Shown: positions 27,196 to 37,270, counted from the stretch's first letter. The stretch: DNA of 64,000 nucleotides from Paenibacillus athensensis (GCF_004514475.2 NZ_MYFO02000005.1:422774-486773), one strand, 5' to 3'. Translations and numbers: made by a program. Notes: a model not told the origin generated them from the letters alone.

Positions 27196-28854
27196 ATGCT
27201 GCAAATTTTGCTTGTCGACGACGAGCCCTTTGTCGTTGACGATTTATCGATCACCGTGCCGTGGTCCGATCTGGGCTACGAGCAGGTCCACGTCGCCTAT
27301 TCCGGCCAAATGGCGCTCGATATTCTCCAGATCAACCCGATCGATGTCGTGCTGAGCGATATCAGCATGCCGGAAATGAACGGCCTGCAGCTGATCGGGC
27401 ACATTCGCAGCCGCTGGAAGCATATCAAATGCGTGCTGCTGACCGGCTACGCCGAATTCGATTACGCCCGCAAAGCGATTGAGCTGCAGGCCAGCCGCTA
27501 CCTGCTCAAGCCGCTCAGCGACGAAGAGCTGGTCGAGGTGCTCGGCGAGCTGCGCGAGGAAATCCGCCGCGAGTGGGACACGCTCGCTTCCTACCAGCTC
27601 ACGATGCAGACGCTGCGCGAGCATTTGCCGCTGCTGCGCGACAAGCTGCTGAACGGCTTGCTGCAAGGACGCCGGTTCGCGCACAGCCAGCTGGCCGAGC
27701 AGCTGAGCAAATACCAGTTGGCGTTCAAGACCGATGCGCCGGCCGCGCTGATGATCGTGCGTCTGGAGGATTACTTCCAGAAGCACGATACGGACAGCCT
27801 GCTGCTGTTCGAATACGCCATCGTCAACATTGCCGGCGAGCTGTTCGGCCAGCATTTTCAGCTATGGAGCTGCAAGGATGCGCACGACTATATCGTCTTT
27901 CTGCTGCAGCCCAAAGCCGATGAAAGGGGCGGCGCGGCGTTCGGCGGCGAAGCGGATGAGGCCCAGATGTGGCTGATTCAGACGGCCTGTCAATTACAGC
28001 GCAACGTCAACGCGCTGCTCAAGGGCGAAATTTCGGTCGTTACGACCGAATGGGGGCTGTTCCCGGCCGCTGTCGGCGACATGTATCAGACCGCGATTGC
28101 CACGATCCGCCAATACATCGGCCAGGAAACGAGCGTGTTCCTGACTGCGGGGCAAGCGCCACCCGCGCACAAGGTTCCGGCGCTGCTGGCGCTGTATGAG
28201 CCGCCGACGCTGCTGCATCTGTTTGAAGCGAGCCGGTGGGACGCCATCCACGACAAGCTGCAGGCTGTTTTTGAGGAGCTGAAGGAACGCAACGCCCACT
28301 CTGCCGAGCATCTGCGGGAAGCGCGCAGCAGCCTGGAGACGGCTTTTTATTATATCGCCCACAAAAACAACAAGCTGCTCGCCGAAATCGTCGGCGACGC
28401 GCTGGAAGAAGGGAAAATCTTCCATTCGCCGGACAGGCTGGCGGACTGGGCGGCCCATATCGTGGGCAAGCTCAAGGAGCATTTCGAGACGGAACGCAAG
28501 GATTTGCGCGCCGGGCTGATCGAACAGGTACACGCTTATGTCGACAGCCACCTCAGCTACATTTCCCTGCAAGCGATTGCCGACCACGTCGGGCTGCATC
28601 CGGTCTATTTGTCCAAGGTCTACAAAACGATGACCGGCAAAAGCATCGGAGACTATTTGTTCCAGCTCAAAATGGAAAAAGCCGCACACCTGCTGACCAG
28701 CAGCGAGCTGAAAATTTATGAAATCGCCGCCGAGCTCGGCTATTCCAGCGCCCATTACTTCATCAAGCTGTTCAAGGATTACAGCCGGATGACTCCGCAG
28801 GAGTACAGAGACCGGGCCGCCCCCCACAAATCAACCAAATCAAACAACCCTTAA
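27196..28854 (+). CDS. YesN-type response regulator with AraC DNA-binding domain
   Basis: The 552-residue regulator has a receiver (1-120; Asp55 in VVLSDISMPEMNG, LLKPL at about 105), a long middle region, and a C-terminal AraC/XylS domain (about 440-545) with ISLQAIADHVGLHPVYLSKVYK and IYEIAAELGYSSAHYFIKLFK. It follows the kinase by 3 nt. It is the best candidate to activate the malE-like and laminarinase promoters through the 38-bp box they share. That link is inferred from position and box placement. Confidence 0.94.
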   Translation: MLQILLVDDEPFVVDDLSITVPWSDLGYEQVHVAYSGQMALDILQINPIDVVLSDISMPEMNGLQLIGHIRSRWKHIKCVLLTGYAEFDYARKAIELQASRYLLKPLSDEELVEVLGELREEIRREWDTLASYQLTMQTLREHLPLLRDKLLNGLLQGRRFAHSQLAEQLSKYQLAFKTDAPAALMIVRLEDYFQKHDTDSLLLFEYAIVNIAGELFGQHFQLWSCKDAHDYIVFLLQPKADERGGAAFGGEADEAQMWLIQTACQLQRNVNALLKGEISVVTTEWGLFPAAVGDMYQTAIATIRQYIGQETSVFLTAGQAPPAHKVPALLALYEPPTLLHLFEASRWDAIHDKLQAVFEELKERNAHSAEHLREARSSLETAFYYIAHKNNKLLAEIVGDALEEGKIFHSPDRLADWAAHIVGKLKEHFETERKDLRAGLIEQVHAYVDSHLSYISLQAIADHVGLHPVYLSKVYKTMTGKSIGDYLFQLKMEKAAHLLTSSELKIYEIAAELGYSSAHYFIKLFKDYSRMTPQEYRDRAAPHKSTKSNNP

Positions 28855-28858
28855 CCGG

Positions 28859-28884
28859 CGCGGAGAGCGAATCTCCGCGTCTTT
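28859..28884. terminator. Probable terminator between the YesN and MalG-type genes
   Basis: CGCGGAGA (28859-28866) and TCTCCGCG (28872-28879) form an 8-bp stem with a 5-nt loop, followed by GTCTTT. The T-run is short. Confidence 0.55.
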
Positions 28885-28939
28885 GCCAAGGGTGCCCGGT
28901 GTCGGGTTACGTGCTCAGACCATGCGCTCCCCTCCCATC

Positions 28940-29755
28940 TCAGGATTTGACGGCTCCCGTCATCGCGCCTTCAATAATGTAACGCTGCAGGAACAAATAC
29001 AGGAGGATCAACGGACTGGCCACGATCACCAGCGCCGCCGCCAACAGCGTCCACTGATTGCCGAATTGCCCGTAGAACTTGTACAAGCCCATCACCACCG
29101 GGAACAGCCGCTGATCCGAAAAATAAATGTTCGCGCCGATAATGTTATTCCACACCCCGATCGCCTGCAAAATCGCGCTTGTCGCCAGCACCGGCTTGAT
29201 CAGCGGCAGCATCAGCGCCAGAACGAACCGCGAATACGTGCAGCCGTCCATACTCGCCGCTTCATCCAGCTCGCGCGGAATCGACTTCATGTAGCCGGTC
29301 ATCAGCATAAACCCGAGGCCAATCCCCATATTGACCAAAATAAACCCCGTCCGCGTATTGTACAGCCCCATAGCGTGAATCAGATTCCACTGCGGAATCA
29401 TATTGTTCGGCAAAAAAATCCCCATCATGAAAAAAACATAAATCAAGCCGCTCCAGCGGACATACCCGCGCGACACCGGAAAAGCCGCCATCGCCGAAAT
29501 CAGCACCGAGCCGGCCACCGCGACGCCCGTGTACAGCAGGCTGTTCCAGATGTACGTGCCGAAGCTGGCCTTTTCCCAAGCTGCCACATAGTTGGCAAAT
29601 TGAACGTGCCGCACCCAGCCCACCGGATCCAGGGCAAACTCCGCATCGGCCTTGAGCGAAACGTTAAACAAATACAGTAGCGGATACACATACACCACCA
29701 CCGTCAGCAGCATGATCGCATAGCCGAGCGGGCGCGGTACCAGATGAGCCTTCAT
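28940..29755 (-). CDS. ABC sugar transporter permease, MalG type
   Basis: The 271-residue protein has about six hydrophobic spans and the EAA loop ELDEAASMDGCTYSRF (about 168-183), which contacts the transport ATPase. Its ATG overlaps the stop of the preceding permease gene (TGATG). It is the last gene of the malE-malF-malG-like unit. No ATPase gene is present, so a shared MsmX-type ATPase is expected. Substrate is inferred to be a beta-glucan oligosaccharide. Confidence 0.93.
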   Translation of the reverse strand: MKAHLVPRPLGYAIMLLTVVVYVYPLLYLFNVSLKADAEFALDPVGWVRHVQFANYVAAWEKASFGTYIWNSLLYTGVAVAGSVLISAMAAFPVSRGYVRWSGLIYVFFMMGIFLPNNMIPQWNLIHAMGLYNTRTGFILVNMGIGLGFMLMTGYMKSIPRELDEAASMDGCTYSRFVLALMLPLIKPVLATSAILQAIGVWNNIIGANIYFSDQRLFPVVMGLYKFYGQFGNQWTLLAAALVIVASPLILLYLFLQRYIIEGAMTGAVKS

Positions 29756-30654
29756 CAGATTTGCACCTCTCTTCGACGCAAGTAAAATTGCGCGATGACC
29801 GCAGCAATCAGCACGATGCCGAACTGCAGCACCGCCACCGACGACGCAAAGCCCTGCCGCAAATTGCCCGCATTCCCGCCAAAAGCCGAACGGTACACCT
29901 CATAGCCGAGAATGCTCGTATTGAAATGCCCGCCCGTCAAAACAAACACGATATCGAACGTTTGCAAAGAACCGATAATCGCCAGCAGTACGTTGACTGT
30001 CACCGTCGGAGCCAGCATAGGCCACGTAATATGGGCAAAAGAGGACCACGACCGCGCGCCGTCGATATACCCCGCTTCGTAAAGCTCGCCGGGAATCGTC
30101 TGCAAACCGGCCAGAAAAATCACCGTCGTATAGCCCATCGCCCCCCACATCTGTACGAAAATCACAATCGGGAACGCCATCGTATACGAGCCAAGGAACG
30201 TCGACGAGCTGTCGAACAGCCCCCACAGCTTCTGCATCGGGCCGTCCATCGGGTTGAACATCAGCGTCCAGACCAGCCCGAACACCGTCACGCCAAGAAC
30301 CACCGGCATAAACACGAGCGAACGGTAGAACAGATGCCCCCGCAGCTTGGAGTTGATCACAATCGCCAGCAGCAAGCCGATGGCCGTTTGCAGCAGCGTA
30401 ACCGACAGCGAAAAGACGACCGTGCGCTTCATCGAAGCCACATATACGGGCGTCCTTGCCGAATGAAACAACTCCTTGTAGTTGTCCAGACCGATCCAAT
30501 GCCAGCCTACCCCCGACACCCCGGAAATATCCGTAAACGAATATACGATCGTAAACATCGAAGGACCAAAAGCGAACAGCAAATAAATCAGCAGCGCCGG
30601 CAGCAAAAACCCGTAAGGCGCCAGCCTGCGCCATCTTCTTCCAAAGGTGTACAT
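29755..30654 (-). CDS. ABC sugar transporter permease, MalF type
   Basis: The 299-residue protein starts at ATG 30654, eight nt after AGGAG. The open frame continues to 30870, but that extension runs over the end of the binding-protein gene and lacks hydrophobic content. Six membrane spans are expected, with the EAA loop ELYEAGYIDGARSWSSF at about 185-201. It is the partner of the MalG-type protein and lies 71 nt after the binding-protein gene. Confidence 0.93.
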   Translation of the reverse strand: MYTFGRRWRRLAPYGFLLPALLIYLLFAFGPSMFTIVYSFTDISGVSGVGWHWIGLDNYKELFHSARTPVYVASMKRTVVFSLSVTLLQTAIGLLLAIVINSKLRGHLFYRSLVFMPVVLGVTVFGLVWTLMFNPMDGPMQKLWGLFDSSSTFLGSYTMAFPIVIFVQMWGAMGYTTVIFLAGLQTIPGELYEAGYIDGARSWSSFAHITWPMLAPTVTVNVLLAIIGSLQTFDIVFVLTGGHFNTSILGYEVYRSAFGGNAGNLRQGFASSVAVLQFGIVLIAAVIAQFYLRRREVQI

Positions 30655-30725
30655 GTATCGCAGCTCCTGTCTATATAGAAGATTGGAGGCAGGTGATGCC
30701 TGCCTCCAACAAAGGGTCGAGCTAT

Positions 30726-32087
30726 TTACTTGGCGTTTTTCATTTCCATTTCCCATTCCTGCTGCATCTTTTGCACGATTTCCTGCGGCGATTCGAGACC
30801 CGCCGGCTTGAGGAAATGTACCGGAGCCGTGCTGCCGCCATAGTCGCCGGAGCCCTGAGGCGCCTGCCAAATATTTTCCATCGACAATTGCATGCCGCTG
30901 ACGGCCGGAGCCATCTCCTGCAGGAACGGGTTCGTGAAGGTCACATTCGGCTGCGTGGCCAGCAGCCCTGCGGTATTGATAAATTCGTTGTAGTTCTCCG
31001 GCTGCGAGATGAACGCCAGATACTTGATCGCGGCTTCCTTGTTCGGCGACTTGGCCGCCACCAGCAGCGACATGTCGTATTTGCCGAAGAACGTCTGATT
31101 GTTTTCCGGCTTATCGCTGGCCGGCATCGGGAAGTAGCCGAATTTCAGATCCGGGTTGGCCTTCTGAATCGATGAAGCGTTCCAGATGCCGTCAGGCAGC
31201 ATCGCCGCTTTGCCGGAAGCGAAGCGACCGACAACGGAGGCGTAATCGACGCCCATGAAATCTTTTTCCGTAAAATTGAGCATTTGCTGGTATTTCGTCA
31301 GCACTTCCGTAAACAGCGGATCGGTGAATTTCACTTCGCCCGCCCAGAGCTTTTTATCCAGACCTTCGACATCCGGCTCAATCGCTTGCAGGAAGCCCCC
31401 GGCTACCATGTTCAGCGGCCATACGTCCTTGCCGGCCAGCGTAAACGGCGCTACACCGCTGTCCTGCAGCTTTTGGGCCACCGTCAGCATCTCGTTCCAC
31501 GTCTTGGGCACCTGCAGGCCGTTTTTATCAAACATTTCCTTGTTGTAAAACACGCCCGTGTACGTCACCTTGCCCAGATTGACGCCCCACACCTTGTCCT
31601 TGTAGGTCATCGAATCCTTTAACGCGGCCGGATCGTAGTTTTTCAGAAAATTCTGGCCCGTCAAATCCTCAATCAGCCCGGCGTCGATGTACTGCTGCAG
31701 GCTCGGCACGGCTGCGCCCTTGTGCCAGTCCTTCTTGGCGTTGATCGCAAAATCAGTCACGATGTCGGCATCGTTCGCATTCAGCCGCGTTTGCAGCAGC
31801 GTCTGATAGGCCGCGTCCGGCTTCGACGTATCGAACGTAATCGTAATGTTCGGATACTTCTCGTGAAATTTTTCGTTGATCTTGGTCAAGGCGGCCAGAT
31901 TGGTCGGCTGCTCCCATGTCGCCAGCTTCAGTGTAATCGGCTTTTCGCTGCCCGCCGTCGCTGCAGCGGACGGCTGAGTCGAGCTGCCCGCCTCCGGGCT
32001 TGTGCTGCTGCCGCAAGCGGTAAATACCAGCGCCATCGAACAGGATAGCCATACCGCTAATGCTTGCTTGTTCAGTAACCGTTTCAT
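30726..32087 (-). CDS. Extracellular sugar-binding lipoprotein, MalE-like
   Basis: The 453-residue protein has a lipobox (ALVFTACGS, Cys26) and the family 1 binding-protein fold (ITLKLATWEQPTNL near the mature start, DKVWGVNLGKVTYTGVFYNKEMF in the middle). GGGGGA lies 8 nt before the ATG. Its promoter carries the 38-bp box also found before the laminarinase gene. Together with the two permeases it forms an importer, probably for laminarin-derived oligosaccharides. Confidence 0.92.
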   Translation of the reverse strand: MKRLLNKQALAVWLSCSMALVFTACGSSTSPEAGSSTQPSAAATAGSEKPITLKLATWEQPTNLAALTKINEKFHEKYPNITITFDTSKPDAAYQTLLQTRLNANDADIVTDFAINAKKDWHKGAAVPSLQQYIDAGLIEDLTGQNFLKNYDPAALKDSMTYKDKVWGVNLGKVTYTGVFYNKEMFDKNGLQVPKTWNEMLTVAQKLQDSGVAPFTLAGKDVWPLNMVAGGFLQAIEPDVEGLDKKLWAGEVKFTDPLFTEVLTKYQQMLNFTEKDFMGVDYASVVGRFASGKAAMLPDGIWNASSIQKANPDLKFGYFPMPASDKPENNQTFFGKYDMSLLVAAKSPNKEAAIKYLAFISQPENYNEFINTAGLLATQPNVTFTNPFLQEMAPAVSGMQLSMENIWQAPQGSGDYGGSTAPVHFLKPAGLESPQEIVQKMQQEWEMEMKNAK

Positions 32088-32155
32088 TGTGAGATTCCCC
32101 CAGCTCTATGTTTGGCAGATCGGCTCATGCGCGTGGCCTGACGCTGCCTGATTTC

Positions 32156-32184
32156 AGTATAAAATTGTCTTCAAAACCACTAAA
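32156..32184 (-). promoter_or_regulatory. Promoter of the malE-like operon
   Basis: The minus strand reads TTTAGT (32179-32184), a 17-nt spacer and TATACT (32156-32161). The good -10 and poor -35 fit an activated promoter. The -35 touches the 38-bp box. Confidence 0.6.
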
Positions 32185-32218
32185 TAACAAATCGCAAGCT
32201 TGCATATCAAAAAAACAA
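32181..32218 (-). promoter_or_regulatory. 38-bp promoter box, copy 1 (malE-like operon)
   Basis: On the plus strand the box reads TAAATAACAAA-N10-GCATATCAAAAAAACAA. It agrees with the copy before the laminarinase at 31 of 38 positions without gaps, and 28 matches lie in the two outer blocks. In both cases the box overlaps the -35 hexamer in the same register, as activator sites of AraC-type regulators often do. Binding by the YesN-type regulator is inferred. Confidence 0.7.
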
Positions 32219-32354
32219 CATGGCTTGGCGTGGCATCGGAAAATGTTTTACGAATGCGGTAAAAGCAAGGCGCCGGGGCTGGTTGCCCCGCGCACCTTTG
32301 TTTTGACCGCATGATTGGACGAGGCCCGCGACTCGCGAGTACGGCTCGCGGACG

Positions 32355-32815
32355 TGCTGTGCGGCTCGCCGACGACGCACAGCTTGCAGGCGCACGCTGC
32401 GGCTCGCCGACGGCGCACAGCTTGCGGGCGCTCGGCACAGCTCGCCGATGGTCGCACAGCCTGCGGGCGCTCGGCTCGGCTCGCCGATGGCGCACAGCCT
32501 GCGACCGTCGGCTCGGCTCGCCGACGGTCGCACAGCCAAGCGGGCGCTCGGCTCGACTCGCCGATGGCGCACAGCTTGCGACCGTCGGCTCGGCTCGCCG
32601 TCGGTCGCACAGCCAAGCGGGCGCTCGGCTCGGCTCGCCGATGGTCGCACAGCCAAGCGGGCGCTCGGCTCGACTCGCCGACGACGCACAGCTTGCAGGC
32701 GCACGCTGCGACTCGCCGATGGCGCACAGCTTGCGGGCGCTCGGCGCGGCTCGCCGATGGCGCACAGCTTGCGGGCGCATGGCGCGGCTCGGGCTGCGGC
32801 GCACAGCTCGCAGGT
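32355..32815. repeat. GC-rich mosaic tandem repeat, about 12 units of 37-40 bp
   Basis: Around a conserved core CTCGCCGATGGCGCACAGC, units end either in a TTGCGACCGTCG-like tail or a longer AAGCGGGCGCTCG-like tail, giving lengths of 37 and 39-40 bp. Units adjoin directly with no unique spacers. GC content is far above the flanks. Nearly all frames on both strands stay open, but no ribosome site, signal or known domain is found, so I do not call a gene. It lies between the laminarinase stop and the malE-like promoter, about 140 bp upstream of the 38-bp box. Function unknown. Confidence 0.85.
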
Positions 32816-32841
32816 GTGTCCACACCCGCAAACCGTTGCGA

Positions 32842-35800
32842 TTATGGCGTCGGTCCGTCATTCACCAGCCGGATATCGTCGATCCACACGCTGACATTGC
32901 CCGCATTGCCGCCCGAAATGTTGCCCAGCTCCAGACTGACGCGGCCGATCGCTGTCGTATCAACGGTATCGTCGAACGTAAACGTATAGATTTGATCGCT
33001 CGTTCCCACATCGACAATCTGGCTGCCATACCCGGTCCACGCATACGTCTGCGGGTCCGACCAGCCGACACTGATGTTCATTTTGCGCGGCGTCGTCGCC
33101 CGTGCCTTGAACGTCAGCGTGTAGCGATGGCCTTGCGTATAGCTGATGCCGCCCAGATACACCTGACGGTCCCATGAATTGCCGCCCACGCTGCCGACAT
33201 CGATTTTCAGCGCGCCGTTATCGTGAGCGATAGCCAACTGGCCGCCATCGGCGCTGTAGTAGGTCCAGCCGGTAATGCCGGCGTTGAAATCGCCGTTTTC
33301 CAGCATATTGCTTTGCGCCGATTGCGTTTGCACCAGCGATACATGGTCCAGATACACGTCATGCGCTACTGAAATATCGCCGATCTTGCCAAGGCTGAAC
33401 TGCAGCACCGTATCCGGATTCGTTTCAGACATCGTGAATAATTGCTCGACATGCTGCTTGTCGCCGGTCAGGCTGACAATCCGTTCCATATACGTCGTAT
33501 ACGGCGCGCCGTTGAATTGCACCAGCGCCTTGATGTCGCGCGGCGTCGAGGCATAGGCGTCGAAGCTCAGCCGGTACGTTTTGCCGGCCTCCAGTGGCTT
33601 ACCTGCCTCCTGCTTGACCTGCACGTCGTATTCCTGCGCGCCCGGCCCGCCCAAGGCAACGCGCAGCTCGCCGTAAACCGCGTCCATCACCGTCGTCTGC
33701 ACACCGCTATCCGCGGAATTGCGCAGCAGCGTCCAGCCTTCAGTCGAAACGGCGGCGAAGTCGCCGTTGTCCACCAGCTCGCGCGACAGGTCCAGCCAGC
33801 CGAGATTGTAGCCGTGGCCGGTCAGCCGTACATAATACGCTCCCGCTGTCAGCTCCGCCGAATCGGCGAACAGCGTCTTGTACGTTTGCGTATCGCCGGT
33901 CGAGCCAACGGCCAGCGTAGACGCCAGCTGCGGCTGGCGAGCCGCGTCAAGCAGCGTCAGCTTCAGTTCGGCGTCAGAGGCGGCGCTGGAAACGCGCACG
34001 GCAGGCACGAACCGGCCAGGTTGATCGACAATGACCTTATACTCCGCATAGTCGCCTTCGTCCATGCCGGTCAGGTCCTTGCCGTTTTCGCCGCTCGCCG
34101 TCAGCGTCACACCTTGCGCACCCCAGATCTGCGCCGCGCCAAGATGCAGATAGCTGCCGACGTTCAGCGGATCGTTGCGCTTGATCAAGCTGACATTATC
34201 GATCGACACGGTGCCCGTCTCGCCGCCCAGCAGCAGCCGTAGTGCGCCCAGCTGATCAGCGCCCGTCGCCGTCACCTCAATGTCCCGCGTATACGTGGTC
34301 ATCTCATCGGTCAGCGCGATCTCCGCGCCTTGCGGATAAACCGCTCCTCCGGCATCGCCCGTATCGAGCGCAATCGCCATTTGACGGCTGCGGTCGGCTT
34401 TGGCGTCGAACTTCAACTGATAAACCGACCCGGCGTTGAGCTTGAGTGCAGCCTGCGTCATCGCCACCTGCTGCAGCCCGGCTCCCCCGTTCGTCACGGC
34501 CACCTGAAGCTTGCGATCCATCATGTAAGCAGCCGGCAGCAAATCGTTGCTGACCCGTGCCGTCGCTGCCGTCCCGTCAGCCTTGTCGAGCTGCCAGTAC
34601 GCCATCCGGTCTGCACCCAGATCAAAGCTGCCGTTATAAATCAAATTGCCGTCGGCCAACGGCTGGCGCACCTGCAGAATCCAGTCCGTCTCCGTCACCC
34701 GAACATTGGTGAAATACGCCGCCGTCGCATCCTTGCCAAGATTGAACTCGAACCGCGCGTTGTTATCGCTCGCCTTGGTCATGTTGAACACATACTCGTA
34801 AGACTGCCAATCGGTCGTCAGCGGCTTCGTCACCTCGCCCGAATAAGCCGTCCATCCGCCCTGAAACTCGGTCAGCTTGGACATGACCGAACGCGGCGCA
34901 TCCGCTTTGGCGTCGAATGTCACCTTGTACGCCTTGCCCTGCTCCAGCAAAAACGGCATCTGCGTCAGCTGCAGCGAATATAGCTGATCCCCGGCTTGAT
35001 CAACTGTAACCTTGGCTGCCTTTCCCTTGTCGGGATCATCGACGACCTGCACGCTGCCTGCGCCATTGGCGTTCAGCAGGAATTGCCAATCAGTCGGAAC
35101 GCCGCCTGCACCCGCACCGCCCGCAAACTGCCCATTGTACACCTGATTGCCGTCAGGAAGCGGATCGCGCTGCGCGGTCACGCCGGACTTCTGCGGACGT
35201 TTGCCCGTCACGTCAGGCAACTTCGACATCTGCGTATACTTGTAAACACGAACGTAATCGACGTACATATGATCGGATACAAAATCGGCCTTCGGGCTGC
35301 CCGGCATATCGCCGCCTACCGCGAGGTTCAGAATCATATAGAACGGTCGGTCAAAAGGAGCCGGGTACGTGTAATACTCGGGCTGCCCGTCCTTTTTCGT
35401 CCCCCAATCGCCGGTTTCAAAATATTTGTGCCCGTCGACATACATCCGAATGACGCCTGGCAGCCACTCCAGCGCAAACTCGTGATAAGCGTCGGCAAAC
35501 GTCTGCCCGGCCGGCAGCATATATGAATCCGACTTCGATGCATGCGGCATGTCGAAATGCAAGGTGCCGTGCACCGTGCGCGGGTACTGATCGGCATGAT
35601 CCGGGTCGCTCGCCACCGGCCCCGTCAGCTCCATAATGTCGATTTCCCCGGAGCCCGGCCACGGACCGTATTGCTCAAACTCGTCCGTCGGCATCATCCA
35701 GATCGCTGGCCACATGCCCTGCTGCACCGGCAGCTTGGCCCGCACGACATATTTGCCGTAGGTCCAGTCGCCCTTGGTTTTGCTGGTCAGCTTGCCGGAC

Positions 35801-37224
35801 GAGTAGTTGCGGCCCTGAATGCTTTCACTCCGGGCGTTCAGCTCCAGCGCGCTGATCGTTCCATCCTTGATAATTCGCGCATTATTCGGGCTGTAATACT
35901 CCAATTCATTGTTGTATACCACGCCCGTATCCTCGACATTCCACTTGCTCGTATCAATCGTTTCTCCGTTAAATTCGTCGCTCCAGACGAGCTGCCACGG
36001 ATTTTGCGCGCCTCCCGCCGCCTGCGACGGGCCCGACGGCTGCGTTCCCGGCGTCGCCGAAGGCGCTGGCGTGGGCGACGCCCCCAGCTCCAGCTCTGTG
36101 CCGGGAGCAACCGGCTGTCCATTCACCTGCACGCCATCGGCCAAAACATGCAGACGCCCGATCGCGCCTTTGCTGCGGATGACCGTGCCACGCGCTTGCG
36201 GCTCGACCTGCACGTCGCCGATGACAGCGCCAGCCGCGACATCCAGCTCCGCCGGGCGTTTGACCATGACCGCATCGGCGGACGACTTGCCGTCGAGCGC
36301 CAGCCGCACGGGGCCGCTTCGCTTATCGATCATCACGCGGCCCAACTGCGAACCGTTCGCCTCAACCGAATGCGTTCCGCCGCCGCTAATGATCGTTTCG
36401 CCGCTCACGCGCACGTTGTCCAGCCCGGCTTCGCCTTCGCCGACGCCCTCGGTGACATACAGCCTGCCCGTCACCGTCACATCCTTCAGCGCCGCGCCCG
36501 GCCGGTTCAGAATCGCGTTGCCGCTAATGTCTTCGGCGGGAGCCGCTGCGCCCGGCGAGCTGATCCAGCCGATCAGCTTCGCCAGCAGCGTCGCCGTCTC
36601 GGCGCGCGTAATTGCCCGCTGCGGCAGCAGGCGCTGCCCGTCGTAGCCGCTGATGGCGCCTTCGGCCAGCAGCGCCTCCAGCGCCGGCTTCGCGTAAGCG
36701 GCGATCTCGCTGGCGTCGACGAAGGCGGCCGCGCCGCCCGGCCCCGACGGGCTTAGCCGGAACGCGCGGGCCAGCAGCACCGCCGCATCCTGGCGCGTGA
36801 CTGGCTGCTGCGGCTCAAACCGCCCGTCGGCATAGCCGTCGGCGATGCCCGCTGCGCGAGCGCGCGCCAGCGCGTCCGCGTACCAAGCGCCGTCCTGCAC
36901 GTCGGTGAACGCAGCCGCATCCCCCTTCGCGTAGCCGAACACCCGATCCAGCAGCGCGATCCATTCCGCGCGCGTGACCGGCTGATCGGGATGGAACGCG
37001 CCGTCGGCGTATCCGTTCACCAGCCCTGCCGCCGCCAGACGGCTAACGTCGGCCGCGGCCCAGTGGCGGCTCATATCGGCAAAGCCGGAAGCCGCGCCAG
37101 CCGTGTCTACGGCTTTTGCCCCCGATTCGCCCGGCAGCTCCTGCGCATGCGCCAGCGGCAGATCAGATACAAACAAAGAGACCAAACAAACATAAGCTGC
37201 AATACGGACAAGTTTGCGGTACAC
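32842..37224 (-). CDS. S-layer-anchored GH16 laminarinase (endo-beta-1,3-glucanase) with CBM4/9 and CBM6-like modules
   Basis: Start GTG 37224, seven nt after TAGGAGG, gives 1460 residues; the longer frame to 37320 would cover the promoter. A signal peptide (about 1-28, ending PLAHAQ) leads to three SLH domains (about 45-220), a linker region with a Ser/Pro/Thr stretch (about 380-410), and a GH16 domain (about 415-665) with GSGEIDIMELTG: Glu527 nucleophile, Asp529, Glu532 acid/base. The rest holds four CBM4/9-like modules (each opening with NG-F, such as VYNGQF, IYNGSF, VDNGDF, LENGDF) and one CBM6-like module between the second and third. It would cut beta-1,3-glucan while held on the S-layer or wall. 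The promoter shares its box with the malE-like operon. Confidence 0.93.
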   Translation of the reverse strand: MYRKLVRIAAYVCLVSLFVSDLPLAHAQELPGESGAKAVDTAGAASGFADMSRHWAAADVSRLAAAGLVNGYADGAFHPDQPVTRAEWIALLDRVFGYAKGDAAAFTDVQDGAWYADALARARAAGIADGYADGRFEPQQPVTRQDAAVLLARAFRLSPSGPGGAAAFVDASEIAAYAKPALEALLAEGAISGYDGQRLLPQRAITRAETATLLAKLIGWISSPGAAAPAEDISGNAILNRPGAALKDVTVTGRLYVTEGVGEGEAGLDNVRVSGETIISGGGTHSVEANGSQLGRVMIDKRSGPVRLALDGKSSADAVMVKRPAELDVAAGAVIGDVQVEPQARGTVIRSKGAIGRLHVLADGVQVNGQPVAPGTELELGASPTPAPSATPGTQPSGPSQAAGGAQNPWQLVWSDEFNGETIDTSKWNVEDTGVVYNNELEYYSPNNARIIKDGTISALELNARSESIQGRNYSSGKLTSKTKGDWTYGKYVVRAKLPVQQGMWPAIWMMPTDEFEQYGPWPGSGEIDIMELTGPVASDPDHADQYPRTVHGTLHFDMPHASKSDSYMLPAGQTFADAYHEFALEWLPGVIRMYVDGHKYFETGDWGTKKDGQPEYYTYPAPFDRPFYMILNLAVGGDMPGSPKADFVSDHMYVDYVRVYKYTQMSKLPDVTGKRPQKSGVTAQRDPLPDGNQVYNGQFAGGAGAGGVPTDWQFLLNANGAGSVQVVDDPDKGKAAKVTVDQAGDQLYSLQLTQMPFLLEQGKAYKVTFDAKADAPRSVMSKLTEFQGGWTAYSGEVTKPLTTDWQSYEYVFNMTKASDNNARFEFNLGKDATAAYFTNVRVTETDWILQVRQPLADGNLIYNGSFDLGADRMAYWQLDKADGTAATARVSNDLLPAAYMMDRKLQVAVTNGGAGLQQVAMTQAALKLNAGSVYQLKFDAKADRSRQMAIALDTGDAGGAVYPQGAEIALTDEMTTYTRDIEVTATGADQLGALRLLLGGETGTVSIDNVSLIKRNDPLNVGSYLHLGAAQIWGAQGVTLTASGENGKDLTGMDEGDYAEYKVIVDQPGRFVPAVRVSSAASDAELKLTLLDAARQPQLASTLAVGSTGDTQTYKTLFADSAELTAGAYYVRLTGHGYNLGWLDLSRELVDNGDFAAVSTEGWTLLRNSADSGVQTTVMDAVYGELRVALGGPGAQEYDVQVKQEAGKPLEAGKTYRLSFDAYASTPRDIKALVQFNGAPYTTYMERIVSLTGDKQHVEQLFTMSETNPDTVLQFSLGKIGDISVAHDVYLDHVSLVQTQSAQSNMLENGDFNAGITGWTYYSADGGQLAIAHDNGALKIDVGSVGGNSWDRQVYLGGISYTQGHRYTLTFKARATTPRKMNISVGWSDPQTYAWTGYGSQIVDVGTSDQIYTFTFDDTVDTTAIGRVSLELGNISGGNAGNVSVWIDDIRLVNDGPTP

Positions 37225-37270
37225 AAGATTTCCTCCTACAAAATGGGGTAAATGCATCGGTCGTGTCCCC

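Noticed and set aside
30655..30870. Longer N-terminus for the MalF-type permease.
   Set aside because: It overlaps the binding-protein gene, has no ribosome site, and the residues are not membrane- or signal-like.
32355..32815. CRISPR array.
   Set aside because: Units adjoin directly, vary in length and sequence, and have no unique spacers. No cas gene is present.
32154..33177. Long open frames on both strands through the GC-rich repeat (up to 235 codons on minus and 288 on plus).
   Set aside because: Almost every frame is open because the repeat lacks stops. The products are Arg/Ala/Ser-rich repeats with no ribosome site or domain, and they overlap the laminarinase end.
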